Counted from the stretch's first letter, positions 36,755 through 46,380 are shown. The stretch is 64,000 bases of DNA from Methylotenera_A sp963701715 (GCA_963701715.1 CAVPAX010000006.1:62001-126000), one strand, 5' to 3'. Notes: generated by a model from the sequence alone, not told the origin. Translations and numbers: made by a program.

Positions 36755-36771
36755 ATTAGTCTTTTTATGGT

Positions 36772-37983
36772 TTAAACGATAGAACCCAATTTGAAAATTG
36801 GCATATACATGGCAATGACTAAACCACCAATCAATACGCCTAACACTACCATAATGATAGGCTCCATTAGACTGGACATCGCCTCTACAGCATCATCCAC
36901 TTCGGCTTCAAAGAAATCAGCCACTTTGCTCAGCATAGAGTCCAGTGCGCCAGATTCTTCACCAATTGCGGTCATTTGTAATACCATATTTGGAAACACT
37001 TCAGCATTTTGCATGGCCACGGTTAAGCTGGTGCCTGTGCTAATTTCGCTTTGAATTCTTTTTGTCGCATCAAAATAGACACGGTTACCAGCTGCACCTG
37101 CCACAGAGTCTAAAGCCTCAACAAGAGGAACGCCCGCAGCAAACATGGTGGATAAAGTACGTGCAAAGCGTGCAATCGTTGCTTTACGGATGATTTCGCC
37201 GAATATGGGTAACTTTAGCAGCAGTCTATCCATTGTAGCTTGCATTTTTTCAGACCGTTTCCATGTGTAGAAGAAAAACCATAAGCCAAAACCTATTGAC
37301 CCAAAAATGGCCCACCACCATTCTACAAAAATATCTGAAACTGCCATTACGAATACTGTAGGACCAGGTAATTCGGCACCGAAGCTGGTAAATAGCTCTT
37401 TAAATGCAGGAATTACGAAAATCATGATGACTGCAGTAATCACAAATGCCACGACAATAATCGAGATTGGGTAAAAGAGAGCCGATTTAATTTTGCCTTT
37501 AATGGCTTGAATTTTTTCCTTATATGTGGCTAAGCGATCTAGAAGAGAGTCTAGAATACCTGCTTGTTCGCCTGCGCCAACCAGATTGCAGAATAAGTTG
37601 TCAAAATATAAAGGGTATTTGCGGAATGAAGTGCTTAGACTACTACCTGTTTCTACATCTGCTTTAATATCTCCTAAGAGTTTTGCTACCGCAGGATTGC
37701 TGTGGCCTTTGCCCACAATATCAAAAGCTTGCAGAAGGGGTACGCCAGCCTTCATCATCGTGGCGAGTTGGCGTGTAAATAGTGTAATGTCTTTCTCGGT
37801 AATCTTGCCTTTGCTAGCGAAAGCGCTCTGTTTTTTTACCTTAGTTACCGTGATGCCTTGACGGCGCAAGGTGGCACTGACAAATGATTCACCTGCTGCA
37901 CGCATTTCGCCTTTAATGACTTTGCCTTTTTTGTCTTTACCTTCCCAAAGGTAGGTGATTTGTTTTGTAGTGCTTGCGGCCAT
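36772..37983 (-). CDS. pilC: Type IV pilus platform protein PilC
   Basis: 403-aa inner-membrane protein on which the PilB motor acts. Begins with TYLWEGKDKKGKVIKGEM, typical of PilC. Two T2SSF domains (about 75-198 TLFTRQLATMMKAGVPLL; about 278-400 ARFARTLSTMFAAGVPL and AIGEESGALDSML) and three transmembrane helices. Downstream of pilB by 87 nt; no pilD or pilT follows. It is clearly distinct from mshG and serves the PilA pilus. Confidence 0.95.
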   Translation of the reverse strand: MAASTTKQITYLWEGKDKKGKVIKGEMRAAGESFVSATLRRQGITVTKVKKQSAFASKGKITEKDITLFTRQLATMMKAGVPLLQAFDIVGKGHSNPAVAKLLGDIKADVETGSSLSTSFRKYPLYFDNLFCNLVGAGEQAGILDSLLDRLATYKEKIQAIKGKIKSALFYPISIIVVAFVITAVIMIFVIPAFKELFTSFGAELPGPTVFVMAVSDIFVEWWWAIFGSIGFGLWFFFYTWKRSEKMQATMDRLLLKLPIFGEIIRKATIARFARTLSTMFAAGVPLVEALDSVAGAAGNRVYFDATKRIQSEISTGTSLTVAMQNAEVFPNMVLQMTAIGEESGALDSMLSKVADFFEAEVDDAVEAMSSLMEPIIMVVLGVLIGGLVIAMYMPIFKLGSIV

Positions 37984-38070
37984 ATTACATCCTTAATTTA
38001 AATATACGGCTATCAAAATAGACATCATCTTGGTATCGTAAATATTTAAGTATTGATTATTCATTGAGCT

Positions 38071-39789
38071 TTACTCATTAGTTACCGCCTCAACTTCTTC
38101 AATTGAGGTTAAACCTTGTTTCGCTTTAAGAATGCCTGATCGACGTAAATCGTTCACACCCTCTGCCTTTGCCTGGTCTGCAATATCATGCGCTGTGCCG
38201 TGTTTCATAATGATGCGGCTAATGGCGTCAGTGACGGGCATTACCTGATATATGCCTACGCGTCCCTTATAGCCGCCGTTACACAGTTCACAACCGCCTT
38301 CTTTTGGCCCATACAACTGGAATTTTTCCTTAAAGTCTTCTTCAATAAAGCCGACTTCCAGCAGAGCCTCCTTAGGAATCTCAACAGGCACTTTACAGTT
38401 TTTGCATAAACGGCGAGCCAAGCGCTGGGCAGTGATTAATGATACTGCGGAGGCAATGTTAAATGGTGCAACACCCATATTCATTAACCGAGTCAGTGTG
38501 GCTGGCGCATCATTGGTATGCAAGGTGGAGAGTACCATATGTCCTGTAGAAGCAGCTTTAATAGCCATATCAGCGGTTTCCAAATCGCGAATCTCTCCAA
38601 TCATGATAATATCAGGATCCTGCCGTAAAAAGGATTTGAGCGCGGCAGCAAAGGTAAGACCCTGCTTATCATTCACATTCACCTGATTAATACCTGCCAA
38701 TGGGATCTCACAAGGGTCTTCTGCAGTGGCAATATTCACGCCCGGGTTATTCAAAATATTCAAGCAAGTGTAAAGCGACACGGTTTTTCCGGAGCCGGTC
38801 GGACCAGTCACTAAAACCAATCCATACGGACGGCTGACTGCATGAAGGAGTGCTTTCTGCTGTTCCGGCTCGTAGCCTAATGCTTCAATGCCTAAAGTCG
38901 CACTGGTAGGATCCAAAATCCGCATTACAATCTTTTCGCCATTAATCAGCGGTAGGGTACTTACGCGAAAATCAATCGTACGAGTTTTGGATAATACCAA
39001 TTTCATACGGCCATCTTGTGGAATACGTTTTTCAGATATATCCAGATTGGAAATCACCTTAATCCGTGAAGCCAGTTTGTCTTTAATGGCCAGTGGAGGT
39101 TGTGCGATTTCTCTGAGGACGCCGTCAACACGATAGCGTATGCGGTAAAATTTCTCATAAGGTTCAAAATGCAGATCAGATGCTCCCATGTTAATGGCAT
39201 CCAGCAACATTTTATTCAAAAACTTAACAACCGGCGCATCATCAACTTCCTGAGTAGTTTCGGTTTCAGTTTCTTCGTCCCCTGAACTCATATCAAGATC
39301 AAAGTCGCCATCAGTATCAAGCGAACTCATCGAGGTGTCTTTTGATTCAACGATTTTGTCTATCCATTTGCCCAGTTTGTCATCTTCAACCACTACAGGA
39401 GACAGTGTCATACCCATTTGAAATTGCACACTATCTAACGCATGCAAGTTGGTGGGATCAGAGATGGCGACAAATAATATGTTATTTTGATTTTTTAACG
39501 CAATCACACGATTCGATTGCATCAACTTGAGATCGATAGATTTTGAAGGTAGATAATCCGGGTTAAATGCGTCCAGATTGAAATAAGGAAAACCAAACGA
39601 TTTGGAAGATGTTTCAGCTATTTTTTCGGCAGATACTTTTCTGCTCGTAATAGCCTGCGTAATAAAAGGAGCTTTTACCGTATTGGCTTGTGCTTGAATA
39701 GCATTTGCATCAGCTTCGGTGAGCAAATTTTCTTGCACCAGCATGCGGGCAAGACCACTTAGTTTTATAGATGTTGCGGCAGCAGCCAT
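38071..39789 (-). CDS. pilB: Type IV pilus extension ATPase PilB
   Basis: 572-aa GspE-family hexameric motor. N-terminal T2SSE-N domain (about 35-145), an acidic linker (about 158-180, rich in D/E/S/T), Walker A GPTGSGKTVS, Walker B-like DIIMIGEIRD, His box LSTLHTND and a zinc tetracysteine (CKNC, CELC). Unlike MshE, its N-terminus does not show two clean RLGxx motifs; the first helix region LSGLARMLVQENLLTE is only weakly similar. Upstream lies a 14-nt tandem repeat and the cold-shock gene. Confidence 0.95.
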   Translation of the reverse strand: MAAAATSIKLSGLARMLVQENLLTEADANAIQAQANTVKAPFITQAITSRKVSAEKIAETSSKSFGFPYFNLDAFNPDYLPSKSIDLKLMQSNRVIALKNQNNILFVAISDPTNLHALDSVQFQMGMTLSPVVVEDDKLGKWIDKIVESKDTSMSSLDTDGDFDLDMSSGDEETETETTQEVDDAPVVKFLNKMLLDAINMGASDLHFEPYEKFYRIRYRVDGVLREIAQPPLAIKDKLASRIKVISNLDISEKRIPQDGRMKLVLSKTRTIDFRVSTLPLINGEKIVMRILDPTSATLGIEALGYEPEQQKALLHAVSRPYGLVLVTGPTGSGKTVSLYTCLNILNNPGVNIATAEDPCEIPLAGINQVNVNDKQGLTFAAALKSFLRQDPDIIMIGEIRDLETADMAIKAASTGHMVLSTLHTNDAPATLTRLMNMGVAPFNIASAVSLITAQRLARRLCKNCKVPVEIPKEALLEVGFIEEDFKEKFQLYGPKEGGCELCNGGYKGRVGIYQVMPVTDAISRIIMKHGTAHDIADQAKAEGVNDLRRSGILKAKQGLTSIEEVEAVTNE

Positions 39790-40135
39790 TCGTAATAATT
39801 CGTTTCTATTTTAACTTTTAATCTAGTTATTTACCTATTGTAGTTAAACTATTGTAGTTAAACAATATTTTAGTTTGATGTAATAATGCACTTTAACTTT
39901 TTTTTTGTAAAGATAATGCATCTTTTTTTAATAAATTCAATCGATATACAACAAAACAGGTTGCTATTTAAGCAACATCACCAAAATGCACTTGACTTTT
40001 TACAATTTGTAACATATAAAGCGCGTAGGTGTTTGAGTTCGAGTTATTTTTTAGCCAGCTTTAGTATTATTGCGACTTGAGTTCTTGAGACAAACTTTTT
40101 GGGGCGCCCCCCTCGTTATATGTAAGGAAGTAGAA
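39790..40135. other. 346-nt divergent region between pilB and the cold-shock gene
   Basis: Very AT-rich. Holds the tandem repeat at 39837-39864 close to pilB and, next to the cold-shock gene, a leader of over 100 nt with a short GC hairpin (GGGGCGCCCC at about 40101-40110). A long structured 5' leader is usual for cold-inducible csp genes. No reading frame or RNA gene recognised. Confidence 0.55.
39837..39864. repeat. Two-copy 14-nt direct repeat upstream of pilB
   Basis: ATTGTAGTTAAACT followed at once by ATTGTAGTTAAACA, 48 nt upstream of the pilB start. Spacing of 14 nt is not a whole helical turn. It could be a regulator site or replication slippage. Confidence 0.6.
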
Positions 40136-40339
40136 ATGGCACTAGGTACCGTGAAATGGTTTAATGATTCAAAAGGTTTTGGTTTTATTACTCCAGATGA
40201 TGGCGGCGACGATTTATTCGCGCATTTTTCAGCGATCGTAGAAGCTGGTTATAAAAGTCTTAAAGAAGGTCAGCGCGTGAGCTTCGAAGTGACTGAAGGC
40301 CCAAAAGGCAAACAAGCTTCTAATATTCAAAAGGCATAA
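40136..40339 (+). CDS. Cold-shock-domain protein (CspA family)
   Basis: 67-aa single OB-fold RNA chaperone. RNP1 is KGFGFIT and RNP2 is DLFAHF, with the usual start MALGTVKWFN. ATG 40136 follows AAGGAAG; upstream in-frame codons are not part of the domain. A long leader and a strong terminator suggest a monocistronic, post-transcriptionally regulated gene. Which csp paralogue it is cannot be stated. Confidence 0.95.
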   Translation: MALGTVKWFNDSKGFGFITPDDGGDDLFAHFSAIVEAGYKSLKEGQRVSFEVTEGPKGKQASNIQKA

Positions 40340-40375
40340 ATCCTTTTAGAGTATTTGGCTAAAAGTCTAAAACTA

Positions 40376-40404
40376 AAAAGGCTCGCAATGCGAGCCTTTT
40401 TTTA
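40376..40404. terminator. Bidirectional terminator between csp and icd
   Basis: Stem AAAAAGGCTCGC, loop AAT, stem GCGAGCCTTTTT, with A-run and T-run flanks. Serves the converging cold-shock gene and icd. Confidence 0.9.
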
Positions 40405-40416
40405 TGGTTGATTTAT

Positions 40417-41685
40417 TTACATTTGCTTCATAATTTCCTCACCAAATTCGGCCGTACCTACTTGCGTAGCATCATTCATTTGGCTGGAAAAATCACCCGT
40501 CACCCGCTTGGATACAATCGCTTTGGCTACACCTTTCAGTACCAAATCGGCAGCTTCTATCCAACCTATATGACGCAGCATCATTTCGGCTGATAGAATA
40601 AGAGAGCTTGGGTTAGCCAAATTTTTGCCGGCAATCTTGGGGGCTGTGCCATGCGTTGCCTCAAACATAGCAACGGTGTCGCTTAAATTTGCACCAGGCG
40701 CAATGCCAATGCCGCCTACCTGTGCTGCGAGTGCATCACTCATGTAATCACCGTTTAAGTTGAGCGCAGCCACTACGTCATAATCCGCAGGATGCAATAA
40801 GATTTCCTGCAAAAAAGCATCGGCAATACAATCTTTAATTACGATTCCATTCGGTAATTTGCACCATGGTCCGCCATCTATTTCAACTGCACCGAATTCC
40901 TGTTTGGCGACTTCATAGCCCCAGTCTCTAAAACCACCTTCGGTATATTTCATGATATTACCTTTATGGGTAATCGTGACCGATTTGCGTTTATTATCGA
41001 TTGCGTACTGAATGGCTTTGCGTATCAGGCGTTTACTTCCTTGCGGCGATACTGGCTTAATGCCGATTGCACAGTTTTCAGGGAAGCGGATTTTTTTGCG
41101 CACGCCCATGTCACTTAAAAACTGAATGACTTTCTCGGCTTCATCGGTGCCGGCAGCCCATTCAATACCTGCGTAAATATCTTCGGTATTTTCACGGAAA
41201 ATCACCATGTCAGTTTTTTCAGGATGTTTCACCGGGCTAGGCACCCCGGTAAAATACTGCACAGGGCGCAAGCACACATACAAATCAAGCTCTTGGCGCA
41301 AGGTAACATTCAGTGAGCGTATGCCGCCGCCAACGGGAGTGGTTAGTGGACCCTTAATTGAAATTACATAATCACGCACAGCCTGCATAGTTTCAGCAGG
41401 CAGCCATGTATCTTTCCCCTCTTTATCTTTCCCATATGTTTTAACTGCTTTTTCACCGGCATAGACTTCCATCCAAGAAATTTTCCGTTTGCCGCCATAG
41501 GCCTTGTTTACGGCAGCATCCACTACTTTTTGCATAGGAGGTGTAATATCGATACCAATGCCATCACCTTCAATAAATGGGATAATGGGATTGTTAGGCA
41601 CGTTAAGCGTATTATCTTGGTTGACGCTTATTTTTTCGCCGCTCAATGGTACTGTTATTTTTGAATCCAGAGTTTTTGAAGCCAT
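40417..41685 (-). CDS. icd: NADP-dependent isocitrate dehydrogenase
   Basis: 422-aa TCA-cycle enzyme oxidising isocitrate to 2-oxoglutarate. Substrate loop IRSLNVTLRQELDLY contains the Ser that is phosphorylated in enteric enzymes, and metal-binding NLNGDYMSDALAAQVGG follows. The long E. coli-type clade is indicated by VPNNPIIPFIEGDGIGIDI. Convergent with the cold-shock gene. Its presence matches an incomplete or biosynthetic TCA cycle in methylotrophs, but completeness cannot be judged here. Confidence 0.96.
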   Translation of the reverse strand: MASKTLDSKITVPLSGEKISVNQDNTLNVPNNPIIPFIEGDGIGIDITPPMQKVVDAAVNKAYGGKRKISWMEVYAGEKAVKTYGKDKEGKDTWLPAETMQAVRDYVISIKGPLTTPVGGGIRSLNVTLRQELDLYVCLRPVQYFTGVPSPVKHPEKTDMVIFRENTEDIYAGIEWAAGTDEAEKVIQFLSDMGVRKKIRFPENCAIGIKPVSPQGSKRLIRKAIQYAIDNKRKSVTITHKGNIMKYTEGGFRDWGYEVAKQEFGAVEIDGGPWCKLPNGIVIKDCIADAFLQEILLHPADYDVVAALNLNGDYMSDALAAQVGGIGIAPGANLSDTVAMFEATHGTAPKIAGKNLANPSSLILSAEMMLRHIGWIEAADLVLKGVAKAIVSKRVTGDFSSQMNDATQVGTAEFGEEIMKQM

Positions 41686-41699
41686 TACTTTTTTCCTAA

Positions 41700-42230
41700 A
41701 TGATCATATTATTTAACAAGCCGTTTAATGTGGTGTGCCAGTTTAGTCCGCATGATAAATATTCTACTTTAAAAGATTATATCGATATCCCCAATATATA
41801 TGCTGCCGGACGTTTGGATACCGATTCCGAAGGTTTACTTATTTTAACCGATGATGGTAGCTTGCAACATAAATTAAGTCACCCAAAACATAAAGAAATT
41901 AAAACTTATTGGGCGCAGGTAGAAGGAGCACCAAAAGATGCAGATTTAATACCTTTGCGACGCGGCGTAGATTTGGGTGATTTTGTGACGCAGCCAGCGC
42001 AGATTAAAATTATGCATGAGCCAGCCAACTTGTGGCCAAGAACGCCGCCGATACGTGAACGTAAGGCGATTCCTACAGCATGGCTGGAAATTAGAATTAG
42101 TGAGGGAAAAAATCGCCAAGTGCGTCGAATGACGGCCAAAATAGGCTTCCCGACATTGCGTTTAATTCGATATAGTATTGGTAGCTATAGCATTGAAAAT
42201 ATTAAAACCGGAAGCTACATAATTTTATGA
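41700..42230 (+). CDS. rluE: 23S rRNA pseudouridine synthase, RluE type
   Basis: 176-aa RsuA/RluB/E/F-family synthase without an S4 domain, which fits RluE (U2457 in E. coli). It begins directly with MIILFNKPFNVVCQFS. The catalytic Asp lies in AAGRLDTDSEGLLILTDDG; the later KNRQVRRMTAKIGFPTLRLIR block is conserved. It starts 14 nt from the divergent icd start codon and overlaps the next gene by 4 nt. Confidence 0.9.
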   Translation: MIILFNKPFNVVCQFSPHDKYSTLKDYIDIPNIYAAGRLDTDSEGLLILTDDGSLQHKLSHPKHKEIKTYWAQVEGAPKDADLIPLRRGVDLGDFVTQPAQIKIMHEPANLWPRTPPIRERKAIPTAWLEIRISEGKNRQVRRMTAKIGFPTLRLIRYSIGSYSIENIKTGSYIIL

Positions 42231-42934
42231 AACCTGTTGTTATATTTCGTTTCCTTGCACACGAAGGGCCAGGGTATTTAGGTGCTTTTTTAGACGAGAA
42301 AAATATCCCATGGCAGTTAATCAAGATAGATGAGGATGAGCCAGAACCCGCGTCGATGGAGGATTATAGCGGTATGGTTTTAATGGGTGGTCCAATGAGT
42401 GTGAACGATGATTTGCCTTGGATTCCACGTGTGCTGACTTTAATTCATGATGCGCATGCAAATGATGTTCCGCTACTTGGGCATTGCCTAGGTGGACAAC
42501 TCATGAGTAAAGCGTTAGGTGCTGACGTTACAAAAAACTCTGTCAAAGAAATCGGCTGGGGTGAGGTTTCGGTGAGTAAAAATGAAGCTGCAAAGCACTG
42601 GTTTGGCAATATCGAAATCTTTAATGCTTTTCATTGGCATGGCGAAACATTTGCATTGCCAGAAGGAGCCATCCATGTTCTTTCCAGTTCGTATTGTCAA
42701 AACCAGGCTTGGAGTATCGGCAAGCATTTGGCGTTTCAAACACATATTGAAATGACACCGGAAATGGTGAAAAAATGGTGTGATGAGGGGGAAATTGAAT
42801 TGTCTGATTCAGCCAACAGTCCCGCAGTGCAACAGGCATACGCGATGCAGCGAGAGTTGTCCCTGCACTGTTTTTTCCTCAATAAAGTGGCAAAGCAGGT
42901 GTATACGCAATGGGTTCAAGGACTTAAGTCTTAA
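42227..42934 (+). CDS. Class I glutamine amidotransferase (GMP synthase-like), substrate unknown
   Basis: 235-aa stand-alone amidotransferase domain. Nucleophile Cys in LGHCLGGQLM, His in NAFHWHGETF, and a C-terminal Glu in THIEMTP complete a possible triad. No synthetase domain is attached or adjacent. Such proteins often act as glutaminases or on gamma-glutamyl compounds; the substrate is not shown by sequence or context. Translationally coupled to rluE (ATGA overlap). Confidence 0.85.
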   Translation: MKPVVIFRFLAHEGPGYLGAFLDEKNIPWQLIKIDEDEPEPASMEDYSGMVLMGGPMSVNDDLPWIPRVLTLIHDAHANDVPLLGHCLGGQLMSKALGADVTKNSVKEIGWGEVSVSKNEAAKHWFGNIEIFNAFHWHGETFALPEGAIHVLSSSYCQNQAWSIGKHLAFQTHIEMTPEMVKKWCDEGEIELSDSANSPAVQQAYAMQRELSLHCFFLNKVAKQVYTQWVQGLKS

Positions 42935-42992
42935 AGATGTTAAAACCCGAATATGTTAAAATAACGTAAGTTAACGAATAAGCAAATACTAT

Positions 42993-44081
42993 ATGTCTGG
43001 AAACACCATAGGCACATTATTTACACTCACCACATTTGGTGAGTCTCATGGCGCAGCTATTGGCGGCGTGGTAGACGGCTGTCCGCCAGGTTTGAGCTTG
43101 TGTGCAGAAGACTTGCAGATTGATTTGGATAGACGCAAGCCGGGCACTTCGCGCCATGTTACGCAGCGTCAAGAGGCTGATGTGGTTGAGATATTATCTG
43201 GTGTGTTTGAGGGTAAAACGACCGGCGCGCCGATTGGCTTGCTCATTAGAAACACCGACCAGCGTAGCCAAGATTACAGCAAAATCATGGATACGTTCCG
43301 CCCAGGCCATGCAGATTATACCTATAGTCAAAAATACGGTGTACGTGATTACCGTGGCGGTGGTCGAAGTAGCGCGCGTGAAACAGCCATCCGCGTTGCG
43401 GCAGGGGCGATTGCTAAAAAATGGCTTAAAGAGCGCTTTGGCGTGAAAGTGCGTGGCTATATGAGTCAGTTGGGTGAAATTGAAATTCCATTTGAAACAT
43501 GGGCTTGCGTGAATGACAACCCCTTTTTTTCACCGAATACCAACGTTCTTCCGCAATTAGAAGCCTATTTGGACAAAGTTCGCGCTGAACGTGACTCAGT
43601 CGGTGCGCGCATTACCGTGATAGCGGAAGGTGTGCCTGTAGGTTGGGGTGAGCCAGTGTTTGATAGACTGGATGCTGATATAGCACATGCGATGATGGGT
43701 ATCAACGCAGTGAAGGGCGTGGAAATTGGCGCAGGCTTTGCGGCAATCGTACAGCGCGGCAGTGAGCATTCAGATGAGATGGCACCGCAAGGATTTGTGA
43801 CGAACCATGCGGGTGGCATTTTAGGCGGTATTTCAACCGGACAGGAGATACGTGTTAATGTCGCGCTAAAACCGACTTCTAGCATTCCGCAAGAACGTCG
43901 TTCGATAGATAAAAATGGTAATGCCGTGAATATGCAAACAACGGGTCGTCACGACCCATGTGTAGGTGTGCGTGCTACACCGATTGCTGAAGCGATGTTA
44001 GCGTTGGTATTGATAGACCATGCTTTACGCCATCGTGCACAGAACGCAGATGTGGTCTGCTCAACACCAAAAATTATTTAG
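42993..44081 (+). CDS. aroC: Chorismate synthase
   Basis: 362-aa FMN-dependent last enzyme of the shikimate pathway (EPSP to chorismate). Diagnostic start MSGNTIGTLFTLTTFGESHG, and the motifs GRSSARETA and RHDPCVGVRATPIAEAM are intact. Full length. Preceded by a 58-nt gap after the amidotransferase gene; no terminator intervenes, so partial co-transcription is possible. Confidence 0.97.
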   Translation: MSGNTIGTLFTLTTFGESHGAAIGGVVDGCPPGLSLCAEDLQIDLDRRKPGTSRHVTQRQEADVVEILSGVFEGKTTGAPIGLLIRNTDQRSQDYSKIMDTFRPGHADYTYSQKYGVRDYRGGGRSSARETAIRVAAGAIAKKWLKERFGVKVRGYMSQLGEIEIPFETWACVNDNPFFSPNTNVLPQLEAYLDKVRAERDSVGARITVIAEGVPVGWGEPVFDRLDADIAHAMMGINAVKGVEIGAGFAAIVQRGSEHSDEMAPQGFVTNHAGGILGGISTGQEIRVNVALKPTSSIPQERRSIDKNGNAVNMQTTGRHDPCVGVRATPIAEAMLALVLIDHALRHRAQNADVVCSTPKII

Positions 44082-44197
44082 CTTTGCTCGGCATGCTTGA
44101 TTTATGTCATAGCAAAGCGGACTATGCTGTCTGATAATGATAATTAGGTTTGCCCAAGTGTTAGCTAGTTTATATTTATATTTAATAAGGAATTACT

Positions 44198-44434
44198 ATG
44201 AGTGTTGATCATCATGACTTAATCCACGAACTTCCAGAGCATCGTGAAAAAATCCATGCATTGAAATTAGATAATGCGCATTTTGCTAGATTGTTTGACG
44301 AGTATCATGTAGTAACAAAAGAGGTCGAACATTTGGAAAATACGGGGGTTCCAGTTTCTGATGTCATATTTGAGGAAAAAAAGAAAAAGCGTGCACAGTT
44401 GAAAGATCAGCTTTACACAATGATAGTGGCTTAA
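44198..44434 (+). CDS. YdcH/DUF465 small protein
   Basis: 78-aa charged helical protein. Pattern HELPEHREKIHALKLDNAHFARLFDEY is the DUF465 signature; it is probably a helical hairpin. Function of the family is unknown. A near-consensus ribosome site (AAGGAA) precedes ATG 44198 and a strong terminator follows, so it is likely monocistronic or the end of an aroC transcript. Confidence 0.88.
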   Translation: MSVDHHDLIHELPEHREKIHALKLDNAHFARLFDEYHVVTKEVEHLENTGVPVSDVIFEEKKKKRAQLKDQLYTMIVA

Positions 44435-44447
44435 GTTGCTGTTATTT

Positions 44448-44473
44448 AAAAAGTCGGCAATTGCCGACTTTTT
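44448..44473. terminator. Intrinsic terminator after the DUF465 gene
   Basis: Perfect palindrome AAAAGTCGGCAA/TTGCCGACTTTT followed by extra T residues. Shares the GGCAATTGCC core with the terminator at 46355-46380. Confidence 0.9.
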
Positions 44474-44500
44474 TATCGTCCGATTCGCTATACTCTAGCT

Positions 44501-45670
44501 ATGCATTCCGCCTTGCACGCGAGAATTTCGCGCTTTTATTTTATATACTATTTTTTTGTAGGTGCTTTTGTACCTTACTGGGGTTTGTATTTACAGTCTG
44601 AACAATTTTCGGCTGCCGATATTGGCATCCTGATGTCATTGTTTCAAATCAGCCGTATTTTTGCTCCTAATTTTTGGGGCTGGCTGGCAGATCATACCAA
44701 CCAGCGTGTTAGATGGATAAAACTCACTGCATTTTTAGGGTTACTAGGTTTTGTGGCTGTGTTTTGGGCACATGGGTTTTGGTGGCTATTTTTTGTTATG
44801 GCGTCGCTGAGTTTATTTACCAGCTCCACCTTGCCTTTATCCGAATCACTTACTTTGGCGCATCTTGCCACCACCAATGGCCATTACAGTCGTATTCGCA
44901 TGTGGGGTTCATTAGGGTTTATTGTCGCCGCGGTTATTCTCGGTTTTTTAATTGATATTTATGGCATTAAAAGTTTGTTGTGGTTTTTGCTTGCGGTACA
45001 AATCATTTTATTTTGGCTAACGTTTAAGTTGCCAGAGGCTACTATCGCACCACATGCGCATGACCATTTCTCTATCTGGCAGATCATCAAGCAGCCGACC
45101 GTCATCGCTTTATTGCTAGGATGTTCACTCATGGTGACAGCGCATGGTGTTTTGTATAATTTTTACTCGATTTTCTTAGCAGAGCATGGGTACAGTAAAG
45201 GCATGATTGGTCTGCTATGGTCGGTGGGTGTTATTTGCGAGATTGCGATTTTCATGCTGATGCCAAAAATTATGGCACGCTTTAGTCTTAAAAAAATTAT
45301 GCTTATTAGTCTTGCTCTCGCTGTCCTCCGATTTAGCATGATAGGCGTTGCAGTGGACAACATGGTGCTTCTATTAATTGCACAAAGTTTGCATGCAGCT
45401 ACATTTGGCAGCTTCCATGCAGCCTCTGTCGAGGTTATCACCCAGTTTTTTAATGGAAGGCATCAGGCGAAAGGTCAGGCCATTTACAATAGCGTGGCAT
45501 ATGGCGTGGGAGGTACGATTGGTGGACTTTCTGGTGGGTATGCCTTACAGTTTTTAGGTGGTGAAAACACGTTCTTATTGGTAGCAGTGTTTCCGTTGCT
45601 TGGGTTTGTTGTGATAGCATTAGGATTAAAATTAAAGCAAACACATGCACGGGCTGGCATGTTTGGTTAG
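44501..45670 (+). CDS. MFS transporter, HcaT/PPP-like family
   Basis: 389-aa transporter with about 12 hydrophobic helices. It begins HARISRFYFIYYFFVGAFVPYWGLYL, and the loop LADHTNQRVRW is the MFS motif-A equivalent. It resembles the MFS_1-like (phenylpropionate transporter) group; the substrate is not predictable. Followed 15 nt later by an aspartic-protease gene and flanked by matching terminators, which suggests a two-gene unit. Confidence 0.85.
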   Translation: MHSALHARISRFYFIYYFFVGAFVPYWGLYLQSEQFSAADIGILMSLFQISRIFAPNFWGWLADHTNQRVRWIKLTAFLGLLGFVAVFWAHGFWWLFFVMASLSLFTSSTLPLSESLTLAHLATTNGHYSRIRMWGSLGFIVAAVILGFLIDIYGIKSLLWFLLAVQIILFWLTFKLPEATIAPHAHDHFSIWQIIKQPTVIALLLGCSLMVTAHGVLYNFYSIFLAEHGYSKGMIGLLWSVGVICEIAIFMLMPKIMARFSLKKIMLISLALAVLRFSMIGVAVDNMVLLLIAQSLHAATFGSFHAASVEVITQFFNGRHQAKGQAIYNSVAYGVGGTIGGLSGGYALQFLGGENTFLLVAVFPLLGFVVIALGLKLKQTHARAGMFG

Positions 45671-45685
45671 TGAATAGAGGAATAT

Positions 45686-46342
45686 ATGTTAAAAATATTG
45701 CATCTTGGTACTTTTGGCTTGATAGCTGGATTATTATCTTTACAGACGTTGGCTGATACACGCGTGAATGTTGTCGGCCTATTCAGTAACAAAGCCATGG
45801 TGTCGATTAATGGCAGTGCACCCCGCACCGTGAGTGCAGGGCAAACGGTAGATGGCGTTAAGTTGATTTCAGCAGATAGTGAATCTGCAACATTCTCTGT
45901 GGAAGGTAAACGCCAAACCCTTAAAATGGGACAGGCTGCATCAGTCGCTGGAAATGCCGGTTCTGTTAACAATGATCCTGTGAATTTGTACGCTGACAAA
46001 GTCGGGCATTTTTACGGTAACTTATCCATTAACGGCGCATCGCTGAAATATGTGGTGGATACCGGAGCGACGACAGTTGCCTTAAATAGCGGCGATGCGA
46101 AATTTGCTAAAATTGACTATGAAAAGGGTGAAAGAATCGAAATGTCAACCGCCAATGGTGTGGTGAATGCCTATTTGGTTAAGCTGAACACCTTAAAAAT
46201 CGGAACCATCATCCTTAATAATGTTGAAGCAACAGTGAATGAAGGTGGCTCTCCCCCAGTTGTGCTGTTGGGGATGTCGGCATTAAACCGTTTGGATATG
46301 AAACGTGATAACTCAATTATGACATTAACCAAAAAATACTAG
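45686..46342 (+). CDS. Retropepsin-like aspartic protease, clan AA (TIGR02281-type)
   Basis: 218-aa exported protein with signal peptide (cleavage near TLADTRV). An N-terminal domain of about 90 residues is followed by a single retropepsin-like domain. Catalytic VVDTGATTVAL is intact, with the flap MSTANG and the VLLGMSALNRL strand. A single domain implies homodimer function. Periplasmic location is expected. The substrate is unknown. Confidence 0.87.
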   Translation: MLKILHLGTFGLIAGLLSLQTLADTRVNVVGLFSNKAMVSINGSAPRTVSAGQTVDGVKLISADSESATFSVEGKRQTLKMGQAASVAGNAGSVNNDPVNLYADKVGHFYGNLSINGASLKYVVDTGATTVALNSGDAKFAKIDYEKGERIEMSTANGVVNAYLVKLNTLKIGTIILNNVEATVNEGGSPPVVLLGMSALNRLDMKRDNSIMTLTKKY

Positions 46343-46354
46343 AATGGAAGAAAT

Positions 46355-46380
46355 AAAAAACGGGCAATTGCCCGTTTTTT
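46355..46380. terminator. Bidirectional terminator between aspartic protease and dodecin
   Basis: 26-nt perfect palindrome, AAAAAACGGGCAA/TTGCCCGTTTTTT, between converging genes. Confidence 0.92.
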
